This document shows positions 1 through 8,163 of a stretch of 34,520 nt of DNA, in pieces. The position numbers and the translations under genes were made by a program. How positions within the stretch are numbered: position 1 is the first letter of the stretch; every line of letters begins with the position of its first letter. This DNA is from Kurthia zopfii (GTDB taxonomy: Bacteria; Bacillota; Bacilli; Bacillales_A; Planococcaceae): positions 1-34,520 of the forward strand of contig NZ_QFVS01000034.1 of the NCBI RefSeq assembly GCF_003143955.1. Direction: 5' to 3'. The notes under the pieces were generated by a model. It was not told the origin of the DNA. It saw nothing but the letters and a program-made list of their open reading frames with translations, and did no database searches.

Positions 1-32
1 ATCGAGTAAATTTCGAATATCATGATTAATAG

Positions 33-111
33 ACAAGTGATTTTCCCCCTTAGTTTATTGTTTGGTAGACTTTTATTCTATAGGGAAACTCACTTGTTTT
101 CTATTTTTTTT
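33..111 (+). terminator. Possible long-loop terminator or structured RNA
   Basis: ACAAGTGA at 33-40 pairs with TCACTTGT at 90-97, and a C-run near 45-49 can pair with GGG at 83-85. A T-rich tail (97-111) follows. It could end a plus-strand transcript that enters from the left edge. The roughly 50-base loop is long for a simple terminator. Confidence 0.35.
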
Positions 112-139
112 GAATAAAAATAACGTTAATGAAGTTTCC

Positions 140-172
140 GCACCGATCTGATGAGAGATCGGTGCTTTTTTC
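140..172 (+). terminator. Intrinsic terminator
   Basis: A perfect 10-bp stem (GCACCGATCT at 140-149, AGATCGGTGC at 156-165) with a 6-base loop is followed by six T. It would end a plus-strand gene lying left of the window. It is flanked by the inverted pair AAATAACGTT / AACGTTATTT (about 118-127 and 179-188). Confidence 0.8.
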
Positions 173-221
173 TTCACCAACGTTATTTATTGTAGAACCA
201 AAAAGATTTACAACATAATAA

Positions 222-268
222 AAAGCATCTATTTGTGATTTTCCAATCCAATAGATGCTTTATTTTTT
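222..268 (-). terminator. Terminator of the 86-residue gene
   Basis: AAAGCATCTATT (222-233) pairs with AATAGATGCTTT (250-261). T-rich tracts lie on both sides, so it can work in both directions. It sits just after the stop codon of the minus-strand gene at 273-533. Confidence 0.7.
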
Positions 269-272
269 TCGG

Positions 273-533
273 CTATACATACGTGTTCAGATGTCTCCCT
301 TTTTGCATTTCTTTCCCTAATAATGGCGCTGTTACAAAAGCTTTAGGTAAAGGTAATTTATTTTCTTTTTTCAATTCTGTACGATCATAATATCGCTCTA
401 ATTCCTTCTCAAATCGCGACTGACTTCTCGCCTTTTCCACACCCGCTACATACGCATAATGTCGCGGCCCAGCTCGTTCCACATTGGCATATTGCATCAA
501 TTGATAGTTCGTAATTGGCAAAATATAACCCAT
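273..533 (-). CDS. Small conserved-looking hypothetical protein, 86 aa
   Basis: I do not recognise the family and assign no function. The protein is 86 residues, basic, with no signal peptide or membrane segment. The N-terminus (MGYILPITNYQ) is hydrophobic and aromatic. The middle is charged and rich in Arg, Lys and Glu, so probably helical, and the C-terminus ends HLNTYV. The gene is judged real because a strong ribosome site (AAAGGAGG, about 545-552) lies 8 bases before the ATG and a terminator follows the stop. It is a single-gene unit downstream of mgtE, separated from it by the mgtE terminator. Longer open frames that overlap it on both strands lack ribosome sites. Confidence 0.75.
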   Translation of the reverse strand: MGYILPITNYQLMQYANVERAGPRHYAYVAGVEKARSQSRFEKELERYYDRTELKKENKLPLPKAFVTAPLLGKEMQKGRHLNTYV

Positions 534-588
534 TTGAGTCTACCTCCTTTCTTAAGAAAATACCCTCAATTTGATTTTCGGAAACTAC

Positions 589-631
589 AAAAAAACACAG
601 TATCCACTTCAAATGAAGCGAATACTGTGTT
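589..631 (-). terminator. mgtE terminator
   Basis: On the minus strand a stem formed by ACACAGTAT (595-603) and ATACTGTGT (622-630) is followed by seven T (589-595). It begins 8 bases after the mgtE stop codon. Confidence 0.85.
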
Positions 632-639
632 TGAAATTA

Positions 640-2016
640 TTACATTAATTTATCAATGAATAATGTCGCAATACCTAAGTAAATAAGAATTGATGTAATA
701 TCATTCAAAGTTGTAATGAATGGACCTGATGCTACAGCAGGGTCAATTTTCATTTTGTGCATTAATAATGGAATGAATGAACCAGCGATTGTCGCGACAC
801 AAATTGAACAAGCAATTGCTACGCCTACAAGTACGCCTAATAAAATTTGGCCTTTCCAGAAATACACGATTGAAAATGCGACAATACCACAAACTAAGCC
901 CATAATAACGCCCGTTAAAGCTTCGCGAATTAGTAATTTAATACGACTTTCATTTTCAGAATCACCAGTCGCAATCCCTCGAACCGCTACGGCAAGAGCT
1001 TGCGTACCACTATTCCCTGAAGTACCACCAATTAGTGGAATGAATGCTGCTAATAACGCTACTTTTTCTAAAGTACCTGTGAAAATATCGACTAAATTGG
1101 CAGTTAGCATACCTAATAGTAATAAAACTACCAGCCATGGCAAACGCTTTTTAGCCGCTGTAAATGGATTCGAGTCGAATGTATCCATATCCGCAACCCC
1201 GGCAAGTTTAGAGTAATCCTCGCTCGCCTCTTCATCGATAACATCAATAATATCATCGACCGTAATAATCCCTAACATTTCATCTTTTGAATTAACAACT
1301 GGAACTGCTAGGAAATTATAGTCTTTCATTACTTGCGCGACATCTTCCTGATCATCCGTCACACGGACGCTCACAACACGCTCATTCATGATGTCATGAA
1401 TGAATGTATCCTCTGTCGCAATAATCAAGTCACGTAGCGAAATAACGCCAACGAGATGGTTATCGTCATTTACGACGAAAATATAGTAAATTGTTTCTGC
1501 TTCTGGCGCTGCATTTCGCATAATCGTCATCGCAGAACGAACTGTTGAATTTTCAGGAATCGCAACATACTCGGTTGTCATAATCGAACCGGCTGTATAT
1601 TCTTCGTAGAATAGTAATCCACGAATATCTTCTGCTGCTTTTTTATCCATCATTTTAAGGAAATGACTGATTTTATCTTGATCTAACTCATTTAATAAAT
1701 CTACCGCGTCATCGGCATACATTTTTGAAATCATTTCTGCCGCGTACGTTGGGTCCATCTCATCGATGAAAGCCTCATAGTGTTCATCATCTAACTCAAG
1801 TGCCTCGAAAACATTAGACATTTCTTTCGGGGACAGGTATTGGTAGATGATCTGTCGTATATCAGGGCCCACCTTTTCATAAAACTGTGCCTGATCATAT
1901 GCGTGAAGCTCAAAGAATTCGTCGCGGAATGCGTCGGTATCTTCATTCAACAATAGGGTGCGTAAATGCTCCTCATCGTATTGAACTTCATCTTTCTCCA
2001 TTTTTTCGTCCATCAT
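640..2016 (-). CDS. mgtE: Magnesium channel/transporter MgtE
   Basis: MgtE-family Mg2+ channel of the cell membrane, 458 residues, the usual length. The order is: cytosolic MgtE N-domain (about 15-130), a CBS pair (about 140-262) that senses intracellular Mg2+, a connecting plug helix (about 263-285), and a five-helix pore domain (about 290-458). The family signature PLIGGTSGNSG is at 327-337. The pore aspartate in the TLND motif is at D439, matching the known Mg2+ ligand position. The start is the first of two adjacent ATGs, 6 bases after AGGAGGGG. Many mgtE genes are controlled by an M-box riboswitch. I cannot find the conserved M-box blocks in the 320-base leader. Confidence 0.96.
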   Translation of the reverse strand: MMDEKMEKDEVQYDEEHLRTLLLNEDTDAFRDEFFELHAYDQAQFYEKVGPDIRQIIYQYLSPKEMSNVFEALELDDEHYEAFIDEMDPTYAAEMISKMYADDAVDLLNELDQDKISHFLKMMDKKAAEDIRGLLFYEEYTAGSIMTTEYVAIPENSTVRSAMTIMRNAAPEAETIYYIFVVNDDNHLVGVISLRDLIIATEDTFIHDIMNERVVSVRVTDDQEDVAQVMKDYNFLAVPVVNSKDEMLGIITVDDIIDVIDEEASEDYSKLAGVADMDTFDSNPFTAAKKRLPWLVVLLLLGMLTANLVDIFTGTLEKVALLAAFIPLIGGTSGNSGTQALAVAVRGIATGDSENESRIKLLIREALTGVIMGLVCGIVAFSIVYFWKGQILLGVLVGVAIACSICVATIAGSFIPLLMHKMKIDPAVASGPFITTLNDITSILIYLGIATLFIDKLM

Positions 2017-2291
2017 GCCTGTCCCCTCCTCTCGGGCTCGATCTATTTTCGTATAATTGTGTATTCAGATTTCGAGGAATTCCGAATAGTTATACCCACA
2101 TTTATACTCGTGCTTTTTTCAGCACTTTCTAATAATAGTGCCTAAAGTAGAAAAAGTGAACCTTTTTTCTCTTCAAACATCTATTTATCTTATCATCATT
2201 CATACAGTTTCTTCAAATGAAAGTAAAAAATAACGATTTTTCTTTACAAATTTACAATAAATTATTTAAAATACAATGGTTTCCCGTCATC
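2017..2291 (-). other. mgtE leader/upstream region
   Basis: No gene is seen. Two mutually exclusive short hairpins can form on the minus strand: GCACT (2137-2141) with AGTGC (2122-2126), or GTGCT (2121-2125) with AGCAC (2110-2114). Neither is followed by a T-run. A weak promoter candidate (TTGAAG, 18 bases, TAAGAT) lies around 2187-2216. The conserved M-box core was searched for by eye and not seen. Confidence 0.4.
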
Positions 2292-2336
2292 AAAAAAGGA
2301 CTATGCCACTCATTGAAAAGTGTGACATAGTCCTTT
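2292..2336 (-). terminator. Terminator of the yjbL-relQ-nadK-yjbO operon
   Basis: On the minus strand the stem AAAGGACTATG / CATAGTCCTTT (outer arms 2295-2305 and 2326-2336) is followed by a T-run (2292-2297). It starts 3 bases after the stop of the 49-residue gene, which suggests that gene is the last cistron of the operon. Confidence 0.85.
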
Positions 2337-2338
2337 CT

Positions 2339-2488
2339 CTATTTAATAATCGTCGAAATAAAATCACTTTCGGCTTTTGGTTCGAATAAGTCCATCGAAT
2401 TTCCGCTGAAAATATTCCACATGAAAATAACCATCAATATAAAGCAAATTACGATTAAGGCGATGAATAATACACCTTTCAAATTCAA
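2339..2488 (-). CDS. Small single-span membrane protein, 49 aa, TTG start
   Basis: A 49-codon frame reads MNLKGVLFIALIVICFILM and onward to STIIK. It has one strongly hydrophobic segment (about residues 5-25) followed by a polar tail with acidic residues (DLFEPKAESD). The start is TTG, one base after the yjbO stop codon. Its ribosome site AAAGGAGAG lies inside the last codons of yjbO, so translation is probably coupled. The stop is followed immediately by the operon terminator. Function is unknown. Seen: frame, ribosome site, hydrophobic segment and position. Inferred: expression as a membrane peptide with the tail facing one side of the membrane. Confidence 0.65.
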   Translation of the reverse strand: MNLKGVLFIALIVICFILMVIFMWNIFSGNSMDLFEPKAESDFISTIIK

Positions 2489-2489
2489 G

Positions 2490-3392
2490 TTAACTCTCTC
2501 CTTTCAACTTATAAAAAGTATCAGGTAAAGGGATTTCCCATGTCATTTGCTGACCTGAAATCGGATGTTTCGTCGATAGAAAAACACAGTGCAATGCTTG
2601 GCGATTAATAAAAGTTGGATCGCCACCATATAATTCATCTCCCACGAGCGGATGGCCAATCGAAGCCATATGCACTCGAATTTGATGCGTTCTGCCCGTA
2701 TGTAATTTCAATCGGATATGCGTTACAGGCTTACCATCTAACATAAAACGGTCCAAAACACGGAATTCCGTATGCGCATATTGACCTTCAGGCGCTACCA
2801 TTCTTTCGATGATACTGTCACCTTTACGAGCAATTGGCGCAATGATTTCGTCCGCTTCCTGCTCGATATTACCATGAACAAACGCTTCATATTCACGATG
2901 AATGAGATGTTTTTTCTGCATTTCAGACATTAAATAATGAATATAACTATGTTTTGCCACACACATTAAACCTGATGTATCGCGATCTAAACGATTGACG
3001 ATATGTACCGTCGATTGGATATTCTTCGTTGAAAAATAATGCACAATGCGGCTCGCTACACTATCTTGTTGATGCAAGTAAGAAGGAATCGTCGCTAAAA
3101 AATCAGGCTTATCCACAACGAGCAGTTCATCATCTTCATAGATGATTTCAAGCGGTGTTGCACATGGTGTAATCTGCTCACTCGTTTCTTCCAAAGGGAA
3201 ATAAACCGTCACAACATCCCCTACGACTAAAGGATTTCGCACTGTTTTTTCTATATCATTGACGAGAATTTGACCTCCACGATGTTTGATCGCAGTTAAG
3301 CCCTTTTTTGATATACCAAAATTAGAAAGAGCCTCACGAAGAAGCCCTTCCTTAGTTGCTGTAAATTGAATTGAATATCTATTATCTATCAT
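2490..3392 (-). CDS. yjbO: RluA-family 23S rRNA/tRNA pseudouridine synthase (YjbO-type)
   Basis: A 300-residue RluA-family synthase that isomerises uridine to pseudouridine in RNA. The exact target site is not predictable. An S4-like RNA-binding region occupies about residues 12-65. The catalytic domain begins near 80 and carries the RLDRDTSG motif at 134-141, in which D136 is the expected catalytic aspartate. The motif HTGRTHQIRVH near residue 230 is typical of the family. The ATG lies one base after the nadK stop, with AAAGGA inside the end of nadK. Synteny (yjbM-yjbN-yjbO order) supports the YjbO assignment. It is cytosolic and co-transcribed with relQ and nadK. Confidence 0.93.
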   Translation of the reverse strand: MIDNRYSIQFTATKEGLLREALSNFGISKKGLTAIKHRGGQILVNDIEKTVRNPLVVGDVVTVYFPLEETSEQITPCATPLEIIYEDDELLVVDKPDFLATIPSYLHQQDSVASRIVHYFSTKNIQSTVHIVNRLDRDTSGLMCVAKHSYIHYLMSEMQKKHLIHREYEAFVHGNIEQEADEIIAPIARKGDSIIERMVAPEGQYAHTEFRVLDRFMLDGKPVTHIRLKLHTGRTHQIRVHMASIGHPLVGDELYGGDPTFINRQALHCVFLSTKHPISGQQMTWEIPLPDTFYKLKGES

Positions 3393-3393
3393 A

Positions 3394-4200
3394 TTAGTCC
3401 TTTAAATCACTGTCGATAAATGAATCATGCACACGTTGCCAGAATGGGAATGCTTTGAATCGAGCAAAACGGATTTTTTCTTTAGCGACACGATATTGTA
3501 TTGATTTCACATTTTTGTGTAGTAATTGAACATGATCGACAGTCACCATGAAATCTTCGGCTTTTACTGGTTTTAAAACACAAGTGTGATGACCAGGTAA
3601 AATGAGTGACGAGCCAACCGTTCTAAATACACGGTTATTAATTGAAGCCATCTCCGTCAGTTGAAGCGCTTCTAAGGACGGATGTAAAATCGCTCCGCCT
3701 AAAGCTTTATTATAAGCTGTACTTCCTGAAGGTGTTGATACACAAAGACCATCTCCACGGAATCGCTCAAAACGTCTGCCATTTAATTCGACATCCATCA
3801 CAAGCGTTACTTCAGAAGATTTAATTGTTGATTCATTCAACGCTAAATACGTAAAATTCTCATCTGAGTTTTGATAATTAATCGTCACTTCTAAAAGAGG
3901 ATATTCGATTGCTCTAAAATCCTCTTTTGCGATTGCAATGACTAATTTCTCCATCTCTTCAGGTTGCCAATCTGCATAGAACCCTAAATGCCCCGTATGA
4001 ATTCCGACGAAAGCAACTTCAGATAACATATGCGTATAGCGATGAAATGCATGAAGTAAAGTACCATCTCCCCCAATTGATAAAACAATATCGGGTTTTT
4101 CTTCATCTAATTCTAAGCCAAAATCTGTTAAGTATGAAATAGCGCGATCAGCTAATTCATTGGATGTCGCATCATTTCTCGACTGGATAGCGAATTTCAT
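3394..4200 (-). CDS. nadK: NAD kinase
   Basis: ATP-NAD kinase, which phosphorylates NAD+ to NADP+ in the cytosol. At 268 residues it is the standard short bacterial form (YjbN/NadF type). The diagnostic GGDGT motif is at residues 43-47. The NE motif of the NAD-binding site is at N122-E123, and the glycine-rich TPSGSTAYN block is at 156-164. The ATG overlaps the relQ stop by four bases (ATGA), so translation is likely coupled. The relQ-nadK-yjbO order is conserved in Bacillales and links alarmone synthesis with NADP supply. Confidence 0.96.
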   Translation of the reverse strand: MKFAIQSRNDATSNELADRAISYLTDFGLELDEEKPDIVLSIGGDGTLLHAFHRYTHMLSEVAFVGIHTGHLGFYADWQPEEMEKLVIAIAKEDFRAIEYPLLEVTINYQNSDENFTYLALNESTIKSSEVTLVMDVELNGRRFERFRGDGLCVSTPSGSTAYNKALGGAILHPSLEALQLTEMASINNRVFRTVGSSLILPGHHTCVLKPVKAEDFMVTVDHVQLLHKNVKSIQYRVAKEKIRFARFKAFPFWQRVHDSFIDSDLKD

Positions 4201-4877
4201 GAGTCAGTATGCTCCCCTTTCCCTAAATCTGACTGAACAATTGGTGATGTCAGCTCTTTGTTTTCGGTGAAATATTTTTGTGCATCGTGAATTTCATTAC
4301 GAATAAGCGACATTTCCTCATCTAAACGGAAAGCAGCTTCGGCAGCGAACTGAAGTCTTTTCATAATCTCCTCAGGAAATTCGCCCTTATATTTATAATT
4401 TAAAGAATGCTCGATTGACGCCCAAAAATTCATCGCTAATGTACGAATTTGAATTTCAGCCAAAATCTTGATTTCCCCTTCAATCGTAGCAACTGGGTAT
4501 TCAACAATGACATGGTATGAACGATATCCACTTGCTTTGACATTCGTAATATAGTCCTTTTCTTCGATGATTTTTAAATCATGACGCTGTCTAAGCAACT
4601 CAATGACTGTGTGAATATCATCAACAAATTGACACATAATACGAACACCTGCAATGTCTTGAAGTTCATGCGCTAGTTTTGTTGAAGGCTCGAACACCAT
4701 TCCCTTTTCCAAACTCTTATCGTAAATACTTGCTAACGGCTTCACGCGCCCCGTCACAAATTCGATTGGAGATGTTTGGTTCGTTTTTTGGAATTGTGTA
4801 CGAATCCCCTTTAATTTAATTTTTAGTTCATCTACGGCTTGTTTATAGGGTTGTAAAAAACGATCCCACTGTCCCAT
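4197..4877 (-). CDS. relQ: Small alarmone synthetase RelQ (SasB/YjbM)
   Basis: Single-domain (p)ppGpp synthetase that transfers pyrophosphate from ATP to GDP or GTP. There is no hydrolase or TGS/ACT domain, as expected for small alarmone synthetases. The start is placed at [13 protein letters not shown] (226 aa), not at an in-frame ATG six codons earlier, because AGGGGGT sits 6 bases before this ATG and homologues begin here. Motifs: [11 protein letters not shown] (about 37-47), [12 protein letters not shown] with D74, GYRSYHVIV (about 117-125) and the catalytic [17 protein letters not shown] block with E141. Known relatives are tetramers stimulated by pppGpp. It overlaps nadK and follows yjbL by 21 bases. 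Confidence 0.95.
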   Translation of the reverse strand: MGQWDRFLQPYKQAVDELKIKLKGIRTQFQKTNQTSPIEFVTGRVKPLASIYDKSLEKGMVFEPSTKLAHELQDIAGVRIMCQFVDDIHTVIELLRQRHDLKIIEEKDYITNVKASGYRSYHVIVEYPVATIEGEIKILAEIQIRTLAMNFWASIEHSLNYKYKGEFPEEIMKRLQFAAEAAFRLDEEMSLIRNEIHDAQKYFTENKELTSPIVQSDLGKGEHTDS

Positions 4878-4898
4878 CACAAGACCCCCTAACATCTA

Positions 4899-5282
4899 CT
4901 AGGCTTCTTCTAAAATTTTTGAAAACGTTTCCTCAACTGCTTTGACGAAATCTTCCCCATAATTTGAATTACCCTCTATATTAAATAATAATGATTCCAG
5001 TTCTTCATAAAGTCCTGTTAGTACATGACTTTCACCATCAATAACTACTTCAGGATCTTTCATTGCTTGAATGGTTTGAGCTAAATAAGTCCAAACAGGT
5101 TGTTTAAACACCAAGTAGCTAAATGCATCATTTTCGTCGATGACATATAGGAATGCCATTTCGTCGGAATCGGTAATTACACGATTCGCAGGCGTCCATG
5201 CTCCTTTTGGTGAAGTTGATAAAGTAAATTGAGTTATTTCTGTCGATGTATTACCTTCTTGAATAATATATGATTTTCTCAA
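4899..5282 (-). CDS. yjbL: UPF0738 protein YjbL
   Basis: A 127-residue protein of unknown function that matches the UPF0738 (YjbL) family by position, directly before relQ, and by its C-terminal block NIEGNSNYGEDF (about residues 101-112). No signal peptide or membrane helix is visible. It is acidic and probably cytosolic. The start codon is TTG, preceded by GGAAGGGAAG. An ATG seven bases upstream is out of frame. It opens the minus-strand operon that continues through relQ, nadK and yjbO, and is divergent from yjbK. Confidence 0.8.
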   Translation of the reverse strand: MRKSYIIQEGNTSTEITQFTLSTSPKGAWTPANRVITDSDEMAFLYVIDENDAFSYLVFKQPVWTYLAQTIQAMKDPEVVIDGESHVLTGLYEELESLLFNIEGNSNYGEDFVKAVEETFSKILEEA

Positions 5283-5322
5283 CGCTCATCTTCCCTTCCA
5301 AGTATCTCCCATATATTTTATC

Positions 5323-5340
5323 ATAATACAGTAGTATTAT
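5323..5340. promoter_or_regulatory. Inverted repeat between divergent yjbL and yjbK
   Basis: ATAATAC (5323-5329) and GTATTAT (5334-5340) form a perfect 7-bp dyad with a 4-base spacer in the 106-base divergent promoter region. It could be an operator, or just AT-rich promoter sequence used in both directions. Confidence 0.3.
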
Positions 5341-5388
5341 TACAGTAACATTGTCATTTTCATTCGAAAAAAAGAAAGGTGTGAGCTC

Positions 5389-5979
5389 ATGTCTCAAGAG
5401 ATTGAAATCGAATTCAAAAATATGCTTACGAAAGAAGAATTCGAAACATTAATAGAACACTTTCAAATAGAAGAATCACAGTTTCATATCCAGCATAATC
5501 ACTATTTCGATACAGTAGATCAACAATTGCGCCAACTGAAATCCGGCCTAAGAATTCGCCAACTTGAAAACTATAATGAACTAACTTTGAAAGAACCTGC
5601 GAAAGGAATCGCATTGACCGAAACGACGGATCGACTAAGCGATGAACAAGTCCAGTCAATATTAATTGAAGGCACGCCAATTCCAGCTTTAGAAGTCGAA
5701 GGTCGCCTGCATGCCCTTGAAGTTTCTCTCAATGAATTACAAAGAATTGGTACACTTTCAACGACTCGCGCCGAAATAAACTATAATGGCGGTCTGCTCG
5801 TTTTTGATCATTCACTTTACGCAGACCAAGAGGATTATGAACTCGAATATGAAGTGGTTGATGAAGAGGAAGGGAAAAAGATTTTCTTCGCTTTATTAAA
5901 TGAACTTGCCATTCCAGTTCGTCCTGCTCAAAAAAAATTAGCGCGTTTCATGAAGGCGTTGAAACGTTTAGAGGAGTAA
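5389..5979 (+). CDS. yjbK: CYTH-domain protein YjbK
   Basis: CYTH (CyaB/thiamine-triphosphatase) superfamily protein, 196 residues, expected to act on triphosphate or polyphosphate substrates with a divalent metal in a tunnel fold. The N-terminal ExExK signature is E6-I-E8-F-K10. Further acidic and basic residues follow, including LRIRQLENYNELTLKEP (about 54-70), where the conserved Arg and Lys line the tunnel. The real substrate in Bacillales is not settled. The ATG follows GAAAGG. The next gene starts 6 bases after the stop, so the two are co-transcribed. It is the partner gene of relQ across the divergent promoter. Confidence 0.9.
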   Translation: MSQEIEIEFKNMLTKEEFETLIEHFQIEESQFHIQHNHYFDTVDQQLRQLKSGLRIRQLENYNELTLKEPAKGIALTETTDRLSDEQVQSILIEGTPIPALEVEGRLHALEVSLNELQRIGTLSTTRAEINYNGGLLVFDHSLYADQEDYELEYEVVDEEEGKKIFFALLNELAIPVRPAQKKLARFMKALKRLEE

Positions 5980-5985
5980 GAATTA

Positions 5986-6702
5986 ATGGACATTTCAGCA
6001 CTACAGCAACTCATTCAATTACAAACTTTAGCTCAAATGAATGGCCCAACTGCAACGAATAACTCGAATACCAATTCAACTACGGATTTTTCAGCGATCC
6101 TTTCTCAAGTAATAAATACTTTAAATAATTCCAATTCGACACTTGGCTCGATGGCGGGTTTTCAAAATCAAAATGTTAGTCCATTAGCGCTTAACACACT
6201 AGGTGGCTTGAATGTTAATTCGAATCAAAATATCGCGACAAACCTGTATTCGAATTATCGTAATACGTACACGCAAAATGCAGAAAAAACAAATACGATT
6301 ACACCAGTTGCTAGTGATACCGGTAAGAAAACGGATTATGATGCTGTCATTAAAAAAGCATCCGATACTTATGGAATTCCGGAAAAAATGATTAAAGCAG
6401 TCATTCAACAAGAATCTGGTTTCAATCCAAAAGTATCAAGTCACGTTGGCGCAAGCGGCTTAATGCAATTAATGCCTGCTACAGCTCGTTCACTTGGTGT
6501 AACGGATATTTATAATCCTGCTCAAAATATTATGGCTGGAACAAAATATTTAAAACAGATGCTCAATCAATTTGGCGATTATAAAACGATGTTAGCGGCT
6601 TATAACGCTGGCCCTGGTAATGTTTCAAAATATGGTGGAATTCCTCCATTCAATGAAACACAAAACTATGTAAAAAAAGTGATGGCAAATTATCAAGCAT
6701 AA
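5986..6702 (+). CDS. yjbJ: Lytic transglycosylase, SLT domain (YjbJ/CwlQ-type)
   Basis: Peptidoglycan-cleaving enzyme with a C-terminal SLT/lysozyme-like domain (about 117-238). The catalytic glutamate is E143 in the QQESGFNP motif. Further family motifs are GASGLMQLMPATA (about 155-167) and AAYNAGPG (about 205-212). The first about 110 residues are low complexity, rich in Asn, Thr and Ser. No signal peptide or membrane anchor is visible, although the substrate is extracellular. The B. subtilis counterpart occupies the same locus. AGGAG precedes the ATG by 9 bases. It lies 6 bases after yjbK and ends at a strong terminator. Confidence 0.9.
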   Translation: MDISALQQLIQLQTLAQMNGPTATNNSNTNSTTDFSAILSQVINTLNNSNSTLGSMAGFQNQNVSPLALNTLGGLNVNSNQNIATNLYSNYRNTYTQNAEKTNTITPVASDTGKKTDYDAVIKKASDTYGIPEKMIKAVIQQESGFNPKVSSHVGASGLMQLMPATARSLGVTDIYNPAQNIMAGTKYLKQMLNQFGDYKTMLAAYNAGPGNVSKYGGIPPFNETQNYVKKVMANYQA

Positions 6703-6708
6703 GGGAAA

Positions 6709-6756
6709 AAGAAGTGATTTTCAGTTCAAACTGATGAATCACTTCTTTATTTTTTC
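6709..6756 (+). terminator. yjbK-yjbJ terminator
   Basis: A long hairpin: AAGAAGTGATT (6709-6719) pairs with AATCACTTCTT (6737-6747), and the inner palindrome TCAGTTCAAACTGA lies at 6721-6734. A T-rich tail follows. Confidence 0.9.
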
Positions 6757-6853
6757 TTTCACTATTTTGCTGATAAATGCTGATATATCCTTCTTTTTCG
6801 CATTAGTTAAGGAAGCGCTCATACCCATAAATGTTTAGCAAAAAACCATTTGT

Positions 6854-6882
6854 TTGAGAAATTCTAATGCACTTGATATGAT
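6854..6882 (+). promoter_or_regulatory. Promoter of yjbI-yjbH
   Basis: TTGAGA (6854-6859), a 17-base spacer and TATGAT (6877-6882): a good sigma-A type promoter 32 bases upstream of the yjbI start codon. Confidence 0.7.
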
Positions 6883-6914
6883 AGAGTCACAGTTAAAGCA
6901 AAGGAGTATTAAAC

Positions 6915-7316
6915 ATGACTCAAAGACCTATTATTCCTTTTGAGGAAATCGGTGAGGAGACGTTAGGACAGATGATGAAAATCTTCTATTCTAAAGTTGC
7001 TACCAATCCAATACTTAAACCTATTTTTCCAGATGACTTAACGGAAACAACGCGAAAACAAACTCAATTTCAAATTCAATATTTAGGCGGCCCTAATGTT
7101 TATTCTGAAGAACATGGTCATCCTATGTTAAAAGCTAGACATATGCCATTCAAAATCACACCAGAGAGAGCGCAGGCTTGGCTTGAGTGCATGTCTGAAG
7201 CGATGGATGAAGTGGGATTAGAAGGAAAAATCAGAGAAGTCTACTACAAAAGACTCGTCCTTACCGCGCACCATATGATCAACGCACCCGATAATGACGA
7301 GGAGGTATTCGAGTAG
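6915..7316 (+). CDS. yjbI: Truncated haemoglobin, group II (YjbI)
   Basis: A 133-residue group II (trHbO) truncated haemoglobin that binds haem and O2 or NO in the cytosol. The proximal haem ligand is H76 in KARHMPFKI. W89 fits the G8 tryptophan typical of group II, and Y25 fits the B10 tyrosine. AAAGGAG precedes the ATG. Its stop codon shares one base with the GTG start of yjbH, so the two are translationally coupled. This pairing is conserved in Bacillales and ties haem/NO chemistry to control of the thiol-stress regulator Spx. Confidence 0.95.
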   Translation: MTQRPIIPFEEIGEETLGQMMKIFYSKVATNPILKPIFPDDLTETTRKQTQFQIQYLGGPNVYSEEHGHPMLKARHMPFKITPERAQAWLECMSEAMDEVGLEGKIREVYYKRLVLTAHHMINAPDNDEEVFE

Positions 7317-8137
7317 TGAATCATTTACAATTAGTAACGGAACCTGCACCTATGCCTGTTTCATACAGTAAACCGGTAGAATTATACGTATTCATCGACT
7401 TGTTACAACCAAAAAGTTGGGCATTACACTCAACAATACGTAAGCTACAAGTCAATTATGGGCAATATTTTTCAATGCGATTCATACTTAGCACAGAACT
7501 TTCTTCACTTAATGTCGCTTGTCACAGAATAAATAATTGCACAAGTCATGATGAACTTGTTGATTTAACGCACCCTGTACTGCCATCAATCGCAGTAAAA
7601 GCAGCTGAATTACAAGGTAAAAAAGCTGGTCACCGTTACCTGATGAAACTTCTTGAATATCATATGACGGAAGAGAAAAATATCCGTTCATGCAACACTT
7701 TAACGACTGTTGCACGAGAAGTTGATTTAGATGTTGAAGAATTCGAAGCTGACTTCCGCTCTTTAGAAGCATCACGTTCATTCCAAGGCGATCTTTGCAT
7801 CACGCATGAAATGGACGTCCAAGAAGTACCTAGTTTTGTCTTTTTCAATGAAAATATTGAAGATGAAGGCCTCAAAGTTTCTGGCAGCTACAACTATGAA
7901 GTATACGAGCACATTCTTGCTGAATTATTGGATGAAGAACTAATTCAATCTCAGCCGCCATCATTAGATGATTTATTCCTAAAATATAATACACTTTCAA
8001 TTCTTGAAGTCGCGACGATTTATAATATTTCTGAAAAGACTGCAGAGAGAGAATTAAAAAAACAAATGCTTCAACAAAAAATCGAGAAGATTTCTTGTAA
8101 GCAACATACACTTTATCGTTTAAAAAAATCTATTTAA
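7316..8137 (+). CDS. yjbH: YjbH, ClpXP adaptor for Spx
   Basis: A 273-residue DsbA/thioredoxin-like protein that, in relatives, delivers Spx to ClpXP for degradation. The start is GTG, with GAGGAGGT 9 bases upstream. Family blocks include KAAELQGKKAGHRYL (about 97-111), PSFVFFNENIEDEGLKVSGSYNY (about 172-194) and a helical C-terminal region. The thioredoxin-type CPEC motif of B. subtilis YjbH is replaced here by QPKS (PKSW about residues 33-36), so the canonical redox pair is missing. Remaining cysteines are scattered (about 69, 75, 125, 158). Spx itself is encoded at 13284-13682. Confidence 0.92.
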   Translation: MNHLQLVTEPAPMPVSYSKPVELYVFIDLLQPKSWALHSTIRKLQVNYGQYFSMRFILSTELSSLNVACHRINNCTSHDELVDLTHPVLPSIAVKAAELQGKKAGHRYLMKLLEYHMTEEKNIRSCNTLTTVAREVDLDVEEFEADFRSLEASRSFQGDLCITHEMDVQEVPSFVFFNENIEDEGLKVSGSYNYEVYEHILAELLDEELIQSQPPSLDDLFLKYNTLSILEVATIYNISEKTAERELKKQMLQQKIEKISCKQHTLYRLKKSI

Positions 8138-8163
8138 CTGTCGACCTTTATAACTTACGCTAT

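Noticed and set aside
716-1216. 166-codon plus-strand frame opposite mgtE
   Set aside because: It is antisense to the conserved membrane domain of mgtE, without a ribosome site or protein-like features.
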